DNA of 64,000 nucleotides from contig OX377205.1 of assembly GCA_947396885.1 (NCBI GenBank), positions 72,636,969 through 72,700,968 on the forward strand, given 5' to 3'. The notes below the pieces were generated by a model. It ran no database searches, was not told the DNA's origin, and worked only from the letters and a program-made list of their open reading frames with translations. The position numbers were made by a program, and so were the translations under genes. The stretch is from Heligmosomoides polygyrus polygyrus (taxonomy: Eukaryota > Nematoda > Chromadorea > Rhabditida > Heligmosomidae). Within the stretch, counting starts at the first letter, position 1. Each line of letters opens with the position of its first letter. Positions 32,540-44,116 of the stretch are shown here, one piece after another.

Positions 32540-35500
32540 GTGGCGATGTCCGTTCCTCCACGTGGTGCCACTGGAAACTGCTCGCTTTGTGAGCTAAGCT
32601 AAGCACGGACACTCGAATGCAGGCGACAGGCCCTTGTGACAAGCCGGCCTACGAAGACCCATGTCACATCACATGGTGTATGAATAGTCATGTTTTTCGA
32701 GATTGTGCTACGGCGTCCGCGGGAACCGACGCGCTCTCGCAGAGCCCGGCGAGTGTGGAAAGTATGCGAGGGTCCCTGATGCGAGGACGGCATCGGGGGC
32801 AACTGAGCTAGTCCGAAAGTCCCGTAACGTAGGCAGGACCCGCGCAGCAACGCTAAATGTCGGTACGTTTACGGGCCGCTCGTGCGAGTTGGTTGAAGCA
32901 CTGGAGCGTAGAAGAGTTGGTTTCTGTGCGGTGCAGGAGACGAGGTGGTCCTTCAGCAAGTCAAGGGACATAGGACGTGGCTTCAAGGCCGTTCTATGTG
33001 GAAGTCCCAGGACCACCAGTGGTGTCGGAATAATCGTCTCCGAACGATTTCGTGACTCGATTGCAAGCGTCTAACGCTATGACGATCGGTTGATGAAGAT
33101 CGTTGTCGCCGCGAAGGAGCGACTCTATCACTTCTTCTCTGCGTATGCTCCGCAGAGTGGCTGCTCCGATCAAGCCAAGGAAGAGTTTTGGAGCCTGCTT
33201 GATGAGAAGACAGCAGAGGTACCGCCGAAAGATGTCATCATAGTCGCTGGTGACCTTAATGGGCACGTAGGTGCTGCGAAGGACGGGTACAGCTGTCATG
33301 GTGGTTTCGGATACGGGTCTCGTAACGCCGATGGTGAGCGCATTCTTGAGTATGCAGAATCGCATAATCTCACCATTATGAACACCGTTTTCCGAAAACG
33401 CGACTCCCACCTCATCTCATACTATAGTGGGAGCTGCAAGTTTCAGATAGACTTTGTCCTTGTCAAGGATCGCGACCGAAGCATTGTCACAGACGCGAAG
33501 ATCGTGCCGTATGAGACGGTCGCCCCACAGCATCGACCGCTAGTCTGCACCTTTAAGATCACCCCTCCGAGGATGCAGCAAGTTGAGCGATGCGGTGCTG
33601 CGAGAATTAAGTGGTGGCGAATGAAAGAGAAGGAAGCAGCTGTGATTTCCCGCGTACGGTTACCGACAGTCACGACTGTCGACGAAACTTGGAAGAAAGC
33701 AACCGACGCGATACGCCAAGCTGCAAGGTTGGAACTCGGCATAACGAAGCCCGGGCGACGCAAGGTCGATAAGCAAACATGGCTGTGGACGGACGATTTG
33801 AAGGCAAAGGTTAGAGAGAAGAAGTCGCTCTATCACGTGTTTCTCAGCGATAAGACGACCGACAACTGGCAGAAGTATCAGAAGGCGAAGAAGACTGCAA
33901 AGAAAGCCGTGGCTGTTGCGAAAGCCACTCATTATAGTGATGTCAACGAAAAGCTCGAGTCACGCGATGGTGAGCGGTATTTGTACCGACTTGCTAAGAC
34001 CCGCCATCGCCAAACCGAGGATATTGAAAAGTTCATTAGCATCAACGATGAGAGCGGCCATCTTCTGACAGACCGCAAAAAGGCGCTGAAGCGATGGCGT
34101 GATTACTTTGAGGAAATTTCCACTATGGAATTTCCCCACCCGGCCATCCCTTCTGTGGGTTCTGTTTACGGTTCCGTTCACAAGATCACCGTGGAGGAAA
34201 CGGAAGCGGCTCTAAAGAAGATGAAGCCATGCAAGGCGACAGGACCGGATGATCTGGCAGCCGACGTTTGGAAGTCGAAGCTCTGGTATCCTGCTGAGTG
34301 GTTGGCTGAATTCTTCAACCAGGTAGTAAAGGAGAAGAAAGTACCGGAGTGTTGACACAACAGTACGACGATTCCGATTTGGAAGAAGAAGGGCAGTCCT
34401 GCAGACTGCTCCAATTATCGTCCGATTCGCTTGCTTTCGCACAGCATGAAGATCTTCGAGCGAATCCTCGACAGACGAATTCGTGAAATCGTCAAGCTCT
34501 CCGACAACCAATGCGGTTTTGTGTCTGGTTGTGGGACCATTGATGCTATACACGCCGCCCGCCTCCTGGTGGAGAACATCGTGAGAAACAGAAGCCGGTG
34601 CATATCGCCTTTCTCGACCTGGAAAAGGCCTTCGACCGCGTACCGCGTGAGGTTATATGGTACTCCTTGCGACAACACATCGTACCTGAGAAACTCATAG
34701 AGTGGGTGCGGATGCTCTACTCTTGCCCAAAGAGTAGAGTGCAAGCTGCAGCTGGAACCTCAATGGAGTTTCCCATCTCTGTTGGGGTACACCAAGGTTC
34801 TGCGCTTTCTCCACTCCTGTTTGTTGTCGTCATGGATGCCATTACGCGAGATCTTCAGAAGCCTGTCCCATGGACATTGCTCTATGCTGATGACGTGATG
34901 CTCGCTTGCGAAGATAAAGATGATCTCGAACGGCAGGTGCAAGCTTGGTGCGACCGCCTGGCCATGTTCGGACTCAAATTGATGTCAAGAAGACCGAGTA
35001 CCTAACGACTGACGTAAACGAGTCCGGCTCCATTAAGATTAACGGTATTGAGCTTGCACGCACTTCGGTGTTTAAATACCTCGGATCAGCAATAGCGTCT
35101 GACGGCGGTCTGATGGTTGAAGTGAACTAACGCGTGAGTGCAGCTGCAGTCCAAGTGGCGTTCGCTGACTGGTGTGCTCTGCGATAGGAAGATACCAGAG
35201 CACCTGAAGTCAAAGATCTACAGAACAGTCATCCGGCCAGTAGCGATGTACGGGGCTGAGTGTTGGCCTGCGACTAAGGAAGTTGAAACGCGCCTCAACG
35301 TCATGGAGACGAAGATGCTGCGCTGGACGGCTGGAGTCACCCGCATGGACCGCATCAGAAATGATGCTTTTCGGCAGAAGTTCGGTGTCGCGCTGATAGC
35401 GGCCAAGATGCGCGAAGCTCGCTTACGATGGTACGGCCACGTTCTGCGTAGAAAAGAAGACAGCGTCCGCAAGATGGGCTTGGGTTGGAAGTGTCAGGAA

Positions 35501-35687
35501 AGCGGCCTAGAGGACGCCCAAAGCAGCGTTGGTCGGATACGTTACACATGGACATGAAAGTAACTGGCGTCCACCCTGATCAAGCGCATGACCGAGAAAG
35601 GTGGCGTTATGACACCAGAAGAGCGGACCCCGCGACGAAGGGGGACAAACGCTGAAGAAGAAGAAGAAGAAGAAGAAGAAGAAGAAG
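32540..35687 (+). mobile_element. RTE-C LINE, full length, decayed
   Basis: A 3.1-kb LINE between 13-17-bp target duplications, inserted in the antisense direction into the CR1-like LINE. It has a 5' UTR of about 0.3 kb, a broken ORF and a (GAA)n tail at 35654-35688. It is related to RTE-B but clearly a separate family. Confidence 0.92.
32703..35650 (+). pseudogene. RTE-C endonuclease/reverse transcriptase, disrupted
   Basis: The endonuclease begins near 32855 with LNVGTFTGRSCEL, then VQETRWS, YAPQSGC, AGDLNGHVG and APQHRPLVCTF. RT blocks are KATGPDDLAADVWK, GSPADCSNYRPIRLLS, the IAFLDLEKAFDRVPREV block, VHQGSALSPLLF and the catalytic YADD at 34883-34894. RWYGHVLRR follows, and near the end a RRADPATKGD block just before the tail. 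In-frame stops are at 33072-33074 and 34353-34355; frameshifts lie near 34585, 34985, 35130 and 35505. All recognisable catalytic motifs remain, so the decay is moderate. Confidence 0.92.
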
Positions 35688-35688
35688 A
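35654..35688 (+). repeat. (GAA)n tail of RTE-C
   Basis: About 12 GAA units mark the LINE 3' end, matching the tail type of RTE-B. Confidence 0.95.
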
Positions 35689-35703
35689 ACTTTTCAAGTA
35701 GGG
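35688..35703 (+). repeat. target-site duplication, right copy, of RTE-C
   Basis: Partner of 32523-32539, one T shorter. Confidence 0.85.
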
Positions 35704-35770
35704 CTACATACATTAATTTACCTGACGAGAAAATCGTGCTGCCGCGCCCCAGAATTGGTCTGATATATTA

Positions 35771-36916
35771 GTTGCTCCATAAGTCCCCGCCGCTTTTTTC
35801 AACGATTCATTGCTGATTTCGCCGGCGGTCTCTTGCATAGCGCTGCACAATTTTCGAAAGAGAGTGCTTTTCTCTATCAGAACATGTATTGCATCTCTTT
35901 TTGAATTATGAATTTTATCAATTTTGAGGTCGTTGAAGTGCAAAGTGAAAAAGTAAAAAAGTAGCCAGTTGCGCACTTGTTCTCTCCGCTTAGGTTTCTA
36001 ATCTTTTGCGCAGTTTTTTATAGCAGTTGGAAGACAATGCTCTATACTACAAGAATATGTGTTAGTGCTATTTGCTTATTTGTCCTTTATTGATTTCTAG
36101 GTCATCAAATTGGGACGTCCGAAGGAGGATGGTTATTTTGGTACATGTCGCGTAGGTGAGCAGCATTGGTAGGTGGCAGTGCGCCAGCCAATAATAACCA
36201 AACAGAGCACAGCCCGAATGCATGCCAGCCCATCAGGGTACCGGCTGAATACGCCCTCTTTGAACGGCATGCCAACTCAATGCGGTCTGATTGGTTTAGG
36301 CGTTCCCACCCACCAATGCTGCTCACCTACGCGACATATACCGTTATTTTTGCCGACAGCTCATGTCATTTGAAAGAAAATGTCTTGCTGTATAAGAATG
36401 TGTGTCGCGTTTATTAATTTCTGTTGAATACCAACAAAATGCCAAAAAGAAAAAAATCGTCTTTACCAACAACTCCTTCTCCTTCTTCAGTTGTTGATAT
36501 TCGACAGAAATCAGCGTGAGCCAATAAACGCGACACAGATTCTTACTGAGCAAGACATCCTCTTTTAAATGACATATAACACCAAGCAAAAAAGTCCAAC
36601 CACAGAACCGAAGTTTTGGTAAAAACTCGGATGGAAAAGTCGGAATTCCCAATTTGTAAAAAACTGCGCAAAAAATTACAAACCTAAGCGGAAAGAACAA
36701 GTGCGCAAGTGGCTACTTTTTCACTTTTTCACTTTTCACTTCAACGACCTCAAAATTGAGAAAATTCATGATTAAAAAAGAAACGCAATACATGTTCTGA
36801 TAGAGCAAGTCATTCCCTTTTTCCTTCTTTCGAAAGTTTTGCAGCGCTATGCAAGAGACTGCCGGCGAAATCAGCAATAATCGTTGAAAAAAACGACGGG
36901 GACTTATGGGACAACC
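35771..36916. mobile_element. foldback element FB, copy A
   Basis: Arms of more than 250 bp mirror each other: GTTGCTCCATAAGTCCCC at the left, GGGGACTTATGGGACAAC at the right, with CATTGCTGATTTCGCC and TCTCTTGCATAGCGCTGCA mirrored inside. TA flanks both ends. No transposase is encoded. The termini (GGTTGTCCCATAAGTC type) resemble Tc1/mariner-superfamily elements. It sits in the CR1-like LINE, between AYKTY and IRPILG codons. A second copy is at 45808-46839. Confidence 0.85.
36145..36337. mobile_element. 193-bp MITE nested in foldback copy A
   Basis: ATGTCGCGTAGGTGAGCAGC at the left is mirrored at the right end, with a further CATTGGT/ACCAATG pair. It is absent from foldback copy B at the corresponding point (about 46145), so it inserted later. 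Confidence 0.85.
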
Positions 36917-38001
36917 TAATATGTTTTGTACGCTGTTAATAGTACATCCTTATTTCTAGTAGTTAACGCCTTAAATATGTGATAGGTACGACTAATAGCT
37001 TTCCTGAAAGTATTTTTATAATGAAGTGCGAAATCTAACTTGTTATTATAGAGAAACCCAAGATCCTTTACTTCCGTTACTGTTGCAATACGGGAGTTCT
37101 GAAAAGAGTATGCACTGGAGGGTTTAGAGCATCCAACCCTGAGTCGAAACGTTTCAGTGAGACAGCGGGAGTTACCAATCGTCAGCCCATCGGGCGAGCC
37201 TTCCTATTGCCAGCTGTATAAGCTCCATATCTTCGCTGTTTTCTGTTTGTCTACAGATTCTTAAGTCATCCGCATACTGTTTACATGATGTATTGGTTGT
37301 TTCAAACAGGTTTTGAATATCTGCCATATAAATGTTAAGCAATATAGGTGACAAACCACCACTTTGAGGTACTCCGCTAACTACAGGCTTAGTTCCCTAA
37401 AAAGGACTATTAACACATAGTTGGAAAGTTCTACAGTTGAGGAAGTTTTGAATCCAGCTCACTATATTTTTATGAATGTCGAGGAAACGGATTTTATTCA
37501 TCAGTTTGGAGCAAATGACTCTATCAAAAACCTTTGTGAACTTGAAATAAATAACGTCACAACAGCTTTTCTGATCTAGTATTTTAGTCCAGTCGTTAAT
37601 GCATTCCAAAAGACTTGTCTCTACAGATCTGCCTGCAACAAAGCCGTGCTGAGTGTAAAGGGTAATACGATTCTTTTTCAAGTGTTTGATAATATGCTTT
37701 TTCAATATCTTTTCGGAAATCCTGCGAAAGATGGATGTAATGTTGACGGCCTAAAATTTGCTGGATCTGATTATGGTTCTTTTTTAAGCACAGGTGTAAT
37801 ACAGGAGTGCTTCCGTAGTTCAAGAACCTCAGCATACATAACTGACTGATTAAAAATGTACGAGAGCGGAATCGCAATAACATGGGCAATATTTCGAATA
37901 AAAATGAATGTAATCTTATCTGGAGTGAAGCCCGAGGACTGTGGCCAAGAGCAAATGTGCTGATAGATTACTATGGGATGAAAATAGAGAAAATCCTTCA
38001 T
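36917..38001 (-). pseudogene. CR1-like LINE, reverse transcriptase
   Basis: Minus-strand pieces show SGFTPDKITFIF near 37930, HSCITPVLKKEP near 37780, TQHGFVAGRSVETSLLECIN (about 37650), DVIYFKFTKVFDRVI (about 37540), LSPILLNIYMADI and the catalytic region CKQYADDLRI (about 37275). Next come VTEVKDLGFLYNNKLDF and KALTTRNKDVLLTAYKTY near 36930. The order and spacing fit CR1/Jockey-type RTs. Note the FSKAFDRV motif is altered to FTKVFDRV. Stops and frameshifts separate pieces. Confidence 0.8.
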
Positions 38002-38210
38002 AGGTGTTCACAATTGAAACTGAGCAGTGGCAATCTTCCATCATCACTTAAGAAAACCTCGGAGAACTCATGAGCAAGAACGTTGGCTCTCCACCAACTG
38101 TACGTTTTAGATATGTGTTCAATTTGAGAGCCCAGATTTAATGAATTCGAAAAATTTATTCCTGTTGCGAGGCTCAACTAATTTTTTCTCAACATTACGG
38201 ATGAATTTAC

Positions 38211-38716
38211 CTAGTTGTTTTGCAAAAACCTTGGAGAAGCGATGATAACCTGTTCAACCACCACTGAGCTTTGTGTGACAAAACAAGCATTCCTTAGTGA
38301 TAACATGTTGCGGAGATGGGGAGGCAACTGAGATTTGTCCCAATTTCTGTAGGCCCATGGCACAAAAACATCGATTGCATGATTTAGAATAGCCCAAAAC
38401 ATTGAATATATGTCATCAACGAAAGAAACCGATTCATCAACGAAAGAAACCGATTCGGGGCCCAATCAACGTTATTTAGGTAACTACAAACAGCCTCATA
38501 GTCGCGTTTTGTAACTTGTCGCCTCTTAACAGGAAACCACTCTTCACCAGACGCATTTATGTCAAAGGATATACTTGCGAGATCAGTATTACCAAAAGGA
38601 TACTGGATAGAGATTTCACTTATTACGCTTCTATGGTTGGAAAACACCAAGTCAAGAACGTCGTCACCTCTAGTCAGCTCAGAAATAAGCTGAACGAATT
38701 CATGGCAAAGAAGCAT
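38211..38716 (-). pseudogene. CR1-like LINE, endonuclease C-terminal part and linker
   Basis: The frame reads HEFVQLISELTRGDDVLDLVF, SNHRSVISEISIQYPFGNTD, then VKRRQVTKRDYEAV and NNVDW. The block FGNTDLASI corresponds to the SDHxx site that ends the AP endonuclease; Asp remains but the catalytic His position is Leu. A short tandem repeat (GAAACCGATTC) occurs near 38428-38456. Confidence 0.75.
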
Positions 38717-40119
38717 TTCTTTGACCTATTGACGACCGCGAGTCCGATGTCTTCCCATGGTCATAAAACTGTTCACTACGCCTCATTTCGCTTTTTCATA
38801 GTTTACGGGTAACCATTAAATATGTTTGATCCTAGCGAGCCTACTGCACTGTAGTATGGAGTCATTTACTTCTAAGCACAGATAAAAACAAATACTGAAC
38901 ACTATGTACTATTCGAGCTGGACAAAGATCGGCACTATTCACAAACAGCTATTCACATCTTGTAAAAAAGTCATGCAAAAAAATAACTAGTGATATTTCT
39001 TGCAAAAATTTTGAAACGAATCTAGATAAAAATATGTCAAACACCTGCTGCATCATGTGGTCACCTTATTTGCACGATCCGTGGCAAACGTGCGCCCTTT
39101 TTCTTTGCAGACCTTCTTACAGCAGCAAATACATCTTCTACGTTTTGCTTCAAACCTGTTACGGCCTTCTTTATTATGTGGCTAACCTTTGGAGAGGCAG
39201 CTTCATTTGGAATATCGCGAAGTAGTGTTTCCACAAGATTCCAGCGTCCGTGCCCAACACAAATGCCCAAGACGTGCGATTTGCCGCGCGATCGTCAATG
39301 GGTTAACACGTTGATGACCGCGCAATTTTCGCGCGTCGAGCCTGCGGGACCGCGCGTATTGCGCACGTGTGACACGATATTTCGTCACATATTTTATTTT
39401 AGTATAAATTGAATTTTCAAAATGCACACCACGAATCTGATATCCGCTCTCAAAATTTTGGTGTTCTTTGAAATAATCCTTAGTTCATTTCTTTTGCACA
39501 ATGAGCTCTCCTTTCTTCATTTTGATGGCAAAATTGGAAAATAATTGTTTCTGATGCGGAACATAAACTAGAACATAGACATAGCTATTGACTGTAGATT
39601 AAAAATGTTTTCTGTCTGGGCTTTATTTGTGAAGAAGTTGATTTCCTTAGTGACGTTTGATAACATCCAAGTAATTGTAGTTTGCAATCATGCTTGTTTG
39701 TTAGCTTCATTGAGTGAAGTCTCAAAGTAACTCTGAAGTTCAATGGATAGCTGATCGATGTCATAATAGGTTGCCTCTCACATATTCCCATGTAGCCATG
39801 CCACTCGTAAGTAATCATAATCGAGCGAAACTCAAGAAGCGGTTATCAGATTCGTGACCATCACCTCAAATAACCCCAATCAGGGAGTTGGGCCAGGTGG
39901 TGACAACACCAGTTATCGATATGGGCGGCAACCGGACGTATTTTACCAAACGGACATCGCCACTGGGTTCAGCATCTTAAATAAGCTCCTTAGGCGAAGT
40001 TTGGACGAAGGTAATGTCACTGCGATCGAAATAATACTATCGCGCACCATTGCGCGACACGGTCCCATTAGACAGACTGGATGTCGCGCACCATTGCGCG
40101 GCATCCAGTCTATCGTGTT
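38717..40119. other. insertion interrupting the CR1-like endonuclease
   Basis: The CR1 frame stops near 40120 and resumes at 38716, so about 1.4 kb is foreign or rearranged. At 39283-39330 two outward-facing termini meet at a TTAA (GATCGTCAATGGG before it, CACGTTGATGACC after it), as if two TTAA-targeting elements abut. A minus-strand frame at 39061-39270 is of unknown family. Confidence 0.4.
40041..40111. repeat. pair of CCAT-loop hairpins
   Basis: 40041-40056 is CGCGCA-CCAT-TGCGCG. 40074-40111 is a 17-bp stem (AGACTGGATGTCGCGCA) around the same CCAT loop with one mismatch. Likely small palindromic insertions in the CR1-like LINE. Confidence 0.6.
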
Positions 40120-40360
40120 GAAAGAACTACATGGTGCTGGTAGTGTGTCACTGACCCTCCAGTCCACAACTGGAAAACTGAAATCTCCCACTGCAACAAC
40201 CAGAAGCGATGAAGTTGATAGATTATTAATGGCTTTTCCTTGTTGTTCCGTAAGTTGAATGGTGCAGGTAGGAGGCCTATAAACGAGAATAGCGCGAAAA
40301 GACGCGAATTGAAAGAAAATGTCCACGGTTAAAATCTCGTATCGTACCATATTTACCAAA
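40120..40360 (-). pseudogene. CR1-like LINE, endonuclease N-terminal part
   Basis: FRAILVYRPPTCTIQLTEQQ, VVAVGDFSFPVVDW and a following serine-rich stretch match the YRPP and GDFN(L/F)PxxDW blocks of CR1-type endonucleases; the key Asn of GDFN is Ser here. The upstream part beyond 40360 is not recognisable. Confidence 0.75.
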
Positions 40361-40880
40361 CGATTTCATTCCAGAAGACAGCAGAAGATAATGTTGAGAA
40401 TGAAGGACAGCCAGGTATTTTCATCTTGTTTGTTCTACATCGAGCAAATTTTTAGTCTCCAGTTCAGACCAAGATCCTGGATACACCATGTGAATCGAGT
40501 ACGCTCAACTACGACTACGATCTACTATCAATTAATGCATTTCGCAAGTTTTATTCGCATTGATGCTTAAAACACCACAAGTGTTGATGTTAATAAATTA
40601 GCTTGAAGGAAAGAAATCGTTGGATTCCTCACTTAGACAGTCGCAACTTGCAACGGACAAAGTGGCCATACTTTACTTCACCTTTTTAACAACCGCATCT
40701 AAATTGAAGCAAGGCCAGTGAACAAAGGCATCACACAGAACTAGAATATGAGAGTACAACGTCTTGCAATTTTTTCATCAACAGAGGTCAGGTCTGTATC
40801 GCTCATCAGCTCGATGCACCGCTGATAAATTACCTGATTGCCTTGTTTAGCATTATTAGTTCCACGTTATTTCCTCTCCT
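40361..40880. other. no gene recognised
   Basis: No feature identified between the LINE and the large palindromic element. Confidence 0.35.
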
Positions 40881-43865
40881 AGTCCAGGACCACGGTCAAG
40901 CCTGAGGTTCGGGAATCGAAGGGGGGGGGTCGTACTGTAGCCTCGACTGGAGGGGGGGGGGGTCGTACTCTCTCGGTTTTGGCAGAGGACTCTCTCCAAA
41001 TTCAGGTTTTTAGATAATGTTTGCATCTATTAATAGGTTGGTTTTTCTAGGTGTGACTACGACAATGCGGAGATATACAAGCAATTACGTTTCCTGGAGA
41101 TAAGAAAATAGGATTGAATATCAAAAAAAAATTTAATGCCGATTATTGTGCAGTGAAAAATAAAGATTTCCTGTCTGCAGATTTAGAGTCAATGAGAGAT
41201 TTTCATTTTTTCAGGTTTTCCCAGGACGTCATGGACACGGTAGTTTTCTGCCTGATGAGCGACATCTACTTCCAGAATTGCACTCTATAAAATTTCAAGT
41301 GTTAAATAATTACTGAAGAACAAGATTTTTGAAGCGCTCTTCGAATCGATGACGGAATGGCAACCGAAAGACGGACTTGCTCGAAAAGTAATTTCTCTCC
41401 TGCAGAAAATAGCATCAGAAAGTGAAATCGTACCCTATAAAATTTTTAGCTCGTTTGACACACAGTGAAACGATATTCTATATGATCAGACGTCTCGATT
41501 TACCGAAAAAATATTGACACATTAATCACATGGAGGATGTTGCTTTTAGAACCTGCCTTTTAAAGCATAGAAAACACATCTACTAAATCTGCTTTGTGAA
41601 TTTTCCAGGAGGCTCGAAAAATCTCCGAGTTACGGCAGTTTAGATGCGGCTACTGCGTCTCTGACATGATTGATCGCAATTGAAATATGGATGGACTCCT
41701 CGCTGGAAAATTTTTTTCTACCTTCTGAAGGACAGGACGACAAGGAGTGGAACCGTACCATATAAAATTTTAAGTCGTGCTTAAAATAAAGTAAAAACTG
41801 AGCTTCTCCGCTGCGATGAATCTTCGCTGAGGATGGATCGCATACAAAATTCTCATTTTTCATGGAAATATTATTGTTTAGCCGAAGGATATCACCTATA
41901 CGGATAAAATCCAGCCACAAGAATTTCGAAATCCTGATTAACTCACTGTGAAAAAATCGTGATTTTCCGGATAGAGCAGGTTGAATCGACCTCTGGTCGA
42001 CTTTGCACCAACGTCGTCGGAGCATAAAATTGAACGTTTACAAAAAGGTTCATAACTCGGTAAGTTTTTCGAATTTCTTTTAGCTTTTCATAAAGTAGAT
42101 AAAACGCCCTTTCTCATCGTGTAAAAATCGTTTCCCAAAAAAGGAGTCGTCACGCGTGGGGGTTGGTTCGATTTTTGAGCGAAAAAAATTGAAGTGGCTT
42201 CACAAAAATATTCATAATTCGACCAATTCTTCGAGGTTTTAAAATCACGCTAGCTTTTCAGAAACTAGAAGAAGAGCACTTTTTCGCTGTATAGAAATTG
42301 GTTTCCAAAAATTCGGTCTTCATGCGCGGCGGGAGGGATTCGATTTCGGCAAAAATCGACCAGAAATCGAACCTCCATGAATGCATGAAGATCCCTTTTT
42401 TGGAAACCGGTTTCTTTATTATTAGAAAGCACATTTTCTTTATTTTTTGATGAGCGAGATTTTTGTGAAATCATTTCGATGATGCCGGTGAAGGATTCAG
42501 TTCACGACTTCCGAAAATTGATCATATCTTGGCTATTTTTCCGAAAATCAAAAATCCCGCTCGCTCATCAAAAAACAGAGAAAATGTGCTTTCTCAACAT
42601 ATAAAAACTGATTTCCAAAAATGGTGTCTTCATGCGCGGCGGAGCGGGTTCGATTTTCAGTACGTATTTTTGCGAAATGGACCCGAAATCGAACCCCTCC
42701 CGCCGCGCATGAAGACTGAATTTTTGGAAACCGATTTCTATATAGCGAAAAAGAGTTCTTCTTCTAGTTTCTGAAAAGCTAGCCGGATTTTGAAACTTCG
42801 AAGAATTTTGTATGCGATCCATCCTCAGCGAAGATTCATCGCAGCGGAGAAGCTCAGTTTTTACTGTATTTTAAGCAAGACTTGAAATTTTACATGGTAC
42901 GTTTCCATTCTCTGTCGTCCTGTCTTCAAAAGGCAGAAAAAAATTTTCAGCGAGGAGTCCATCCATATTTCAATTGCGATCGATCATGTCAGAGAACGCA
43001 GTAGCCGCACATAAACTGCCGTAACTCGGAGATTTTTCGGGGCTCCTGGAAAATTCATAAAGCTTTAGTAGATGTGTTTTCTATGCTTTAAAAGGCAGGT
43101 TTTAAAAGTAACATCCTCTATGTGTTTAGTGTGTCGATATTTAGAAAAATAATTTTTTCATGAAAAAAGAGGATTTTGTATACGATCCATTCTAATCATA
43201 TCGTCATTGCAGTTCCGTCATCGTTGCGCAGAAGCTTGTTTTTTTGTTGGACGACGCACAGGGCTTGAATTTTTTGTAGGCTTCATTTTGATTTTTTATG
43301 ATGCTTCCTTAGGATGGCAGAATATTATTTCCATGGGAATTCCATCGTCCACCATTCGTTTGGCGCTCCGTAGTCGATTCGATTCGATTCGATGAGCGCT
43401 TCAAAAAAATCCAGGAGAAGCACTTAATTCGTCATCAGAAGGTAACACTCAAAATTTTATATAATACTATTTCAGAGCATAATTTCAGATGCAGACGTCG
43501 CTCCTTAAGGTAGAAAAATGCGTCGTGTCCATGAGGTCCTGAAAAAAAAAAAACACCTGCACAAATTAAACAGTGATGATTGGAAGACTGCTACCAGAAA
43601 ATCTTCATTTTCAAGTGTATTCAGCTTTATTATGCCATCAAAGTATTATTGTTCAGTGACCTCTTTTCACTGTTCTATTGTGTCGAAGCCGCTATTGAAA
43701 ATAAGAACCTATTAAAGGGTTCAAAATGCACATAAAACCTTAAAGATATATAAGGAATAAAACAGTGGGAGAAGGAGGGAGGGGGAATGTTCGAATTCCG
43801 CTTCGGAGGGGGGTCGTAAATTTTCAGAAAAAACCGAATCCCACGCTTGACCCTGTCCGGGACCA
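40881..43865. mobile_element. palindromic element of about 3 kb
   Basis: The ends mirror each other (GTCCAGGACCACGGTCAAGC versus a GCTTGACCCTGTCCGGGACC complement). Inside, 41603-41790 mirrors 42880-43057 (TCTCCGAGTTACGGCAG, GATGGACTCCTCGCTG, ATGGTACGTTTCC-type blocks), and 42240-42360 mirrors 42660-42790 (GAAATCGAACCCC and TTCTAGTTTCTGAAAAGCTAG-like blocks). The centre lies near 42490. G-rich tracts follow the left end (40921-40929, 40952-40962) and a shorter one precedes the right end (43798-43803). No protein is encoded. Confidence 0.8.
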
Positions 43866-43899
43866 TTATTTCTGGACCACAATAGTATGTAGGTGCAGG

Positions 43900-44116
43900 G
43901 GAGGTAAAGCAGGATAAGCCTGCCTGCTGTTTTACGAAGTCTACCCTTGAGTACTCTGGAGCATCTACAAGGCTGTGTAAAAAAATCGTGTTTTTTGATG
44001 CTCAACTTCTAAGGCTCGTAACTTAAACAAAACTTTATTGAAAAAAATAAAAGCCATCAGAATCTACATGTTTCTGCCAATAGTATGCGAGATCAGAAAT
44101 GTCCTTGAGGAAGAGA
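43900..44116. other. short gap with possible LINE scrap
   Basis: CTCTGGAGCATCTACAAGG near 43958 resembles RTE-B around 22380 (CCTGGAGCATCTACGG). Too short to call. Confidence 0.3.

Larger units (their letters stand above)
32130..40360 (-). mobile_element. CR1-like LINE split by several insertions
   Basis: Reading right to left, the pieces rejoin in order: endonuclease start (40360-40120), endonuclease end and linker (38716-38211), RT (38001-37172), post-RT (37120-36920), a short bridge (35770-35704) and the C-terminal segment (32539-32130). Between them lie an insertion (about 38720-40120), a foldback element (35771-36916) and the RTE-C LINE (32540-35687). This is the oldest element in the region. 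Confidence 0.75.

Noticed and set aside
39854..40258. 135-codon plus-strand open frame.
   Set aside because: It is antisense to the CR1-like endonuclease segment and shows no motif.
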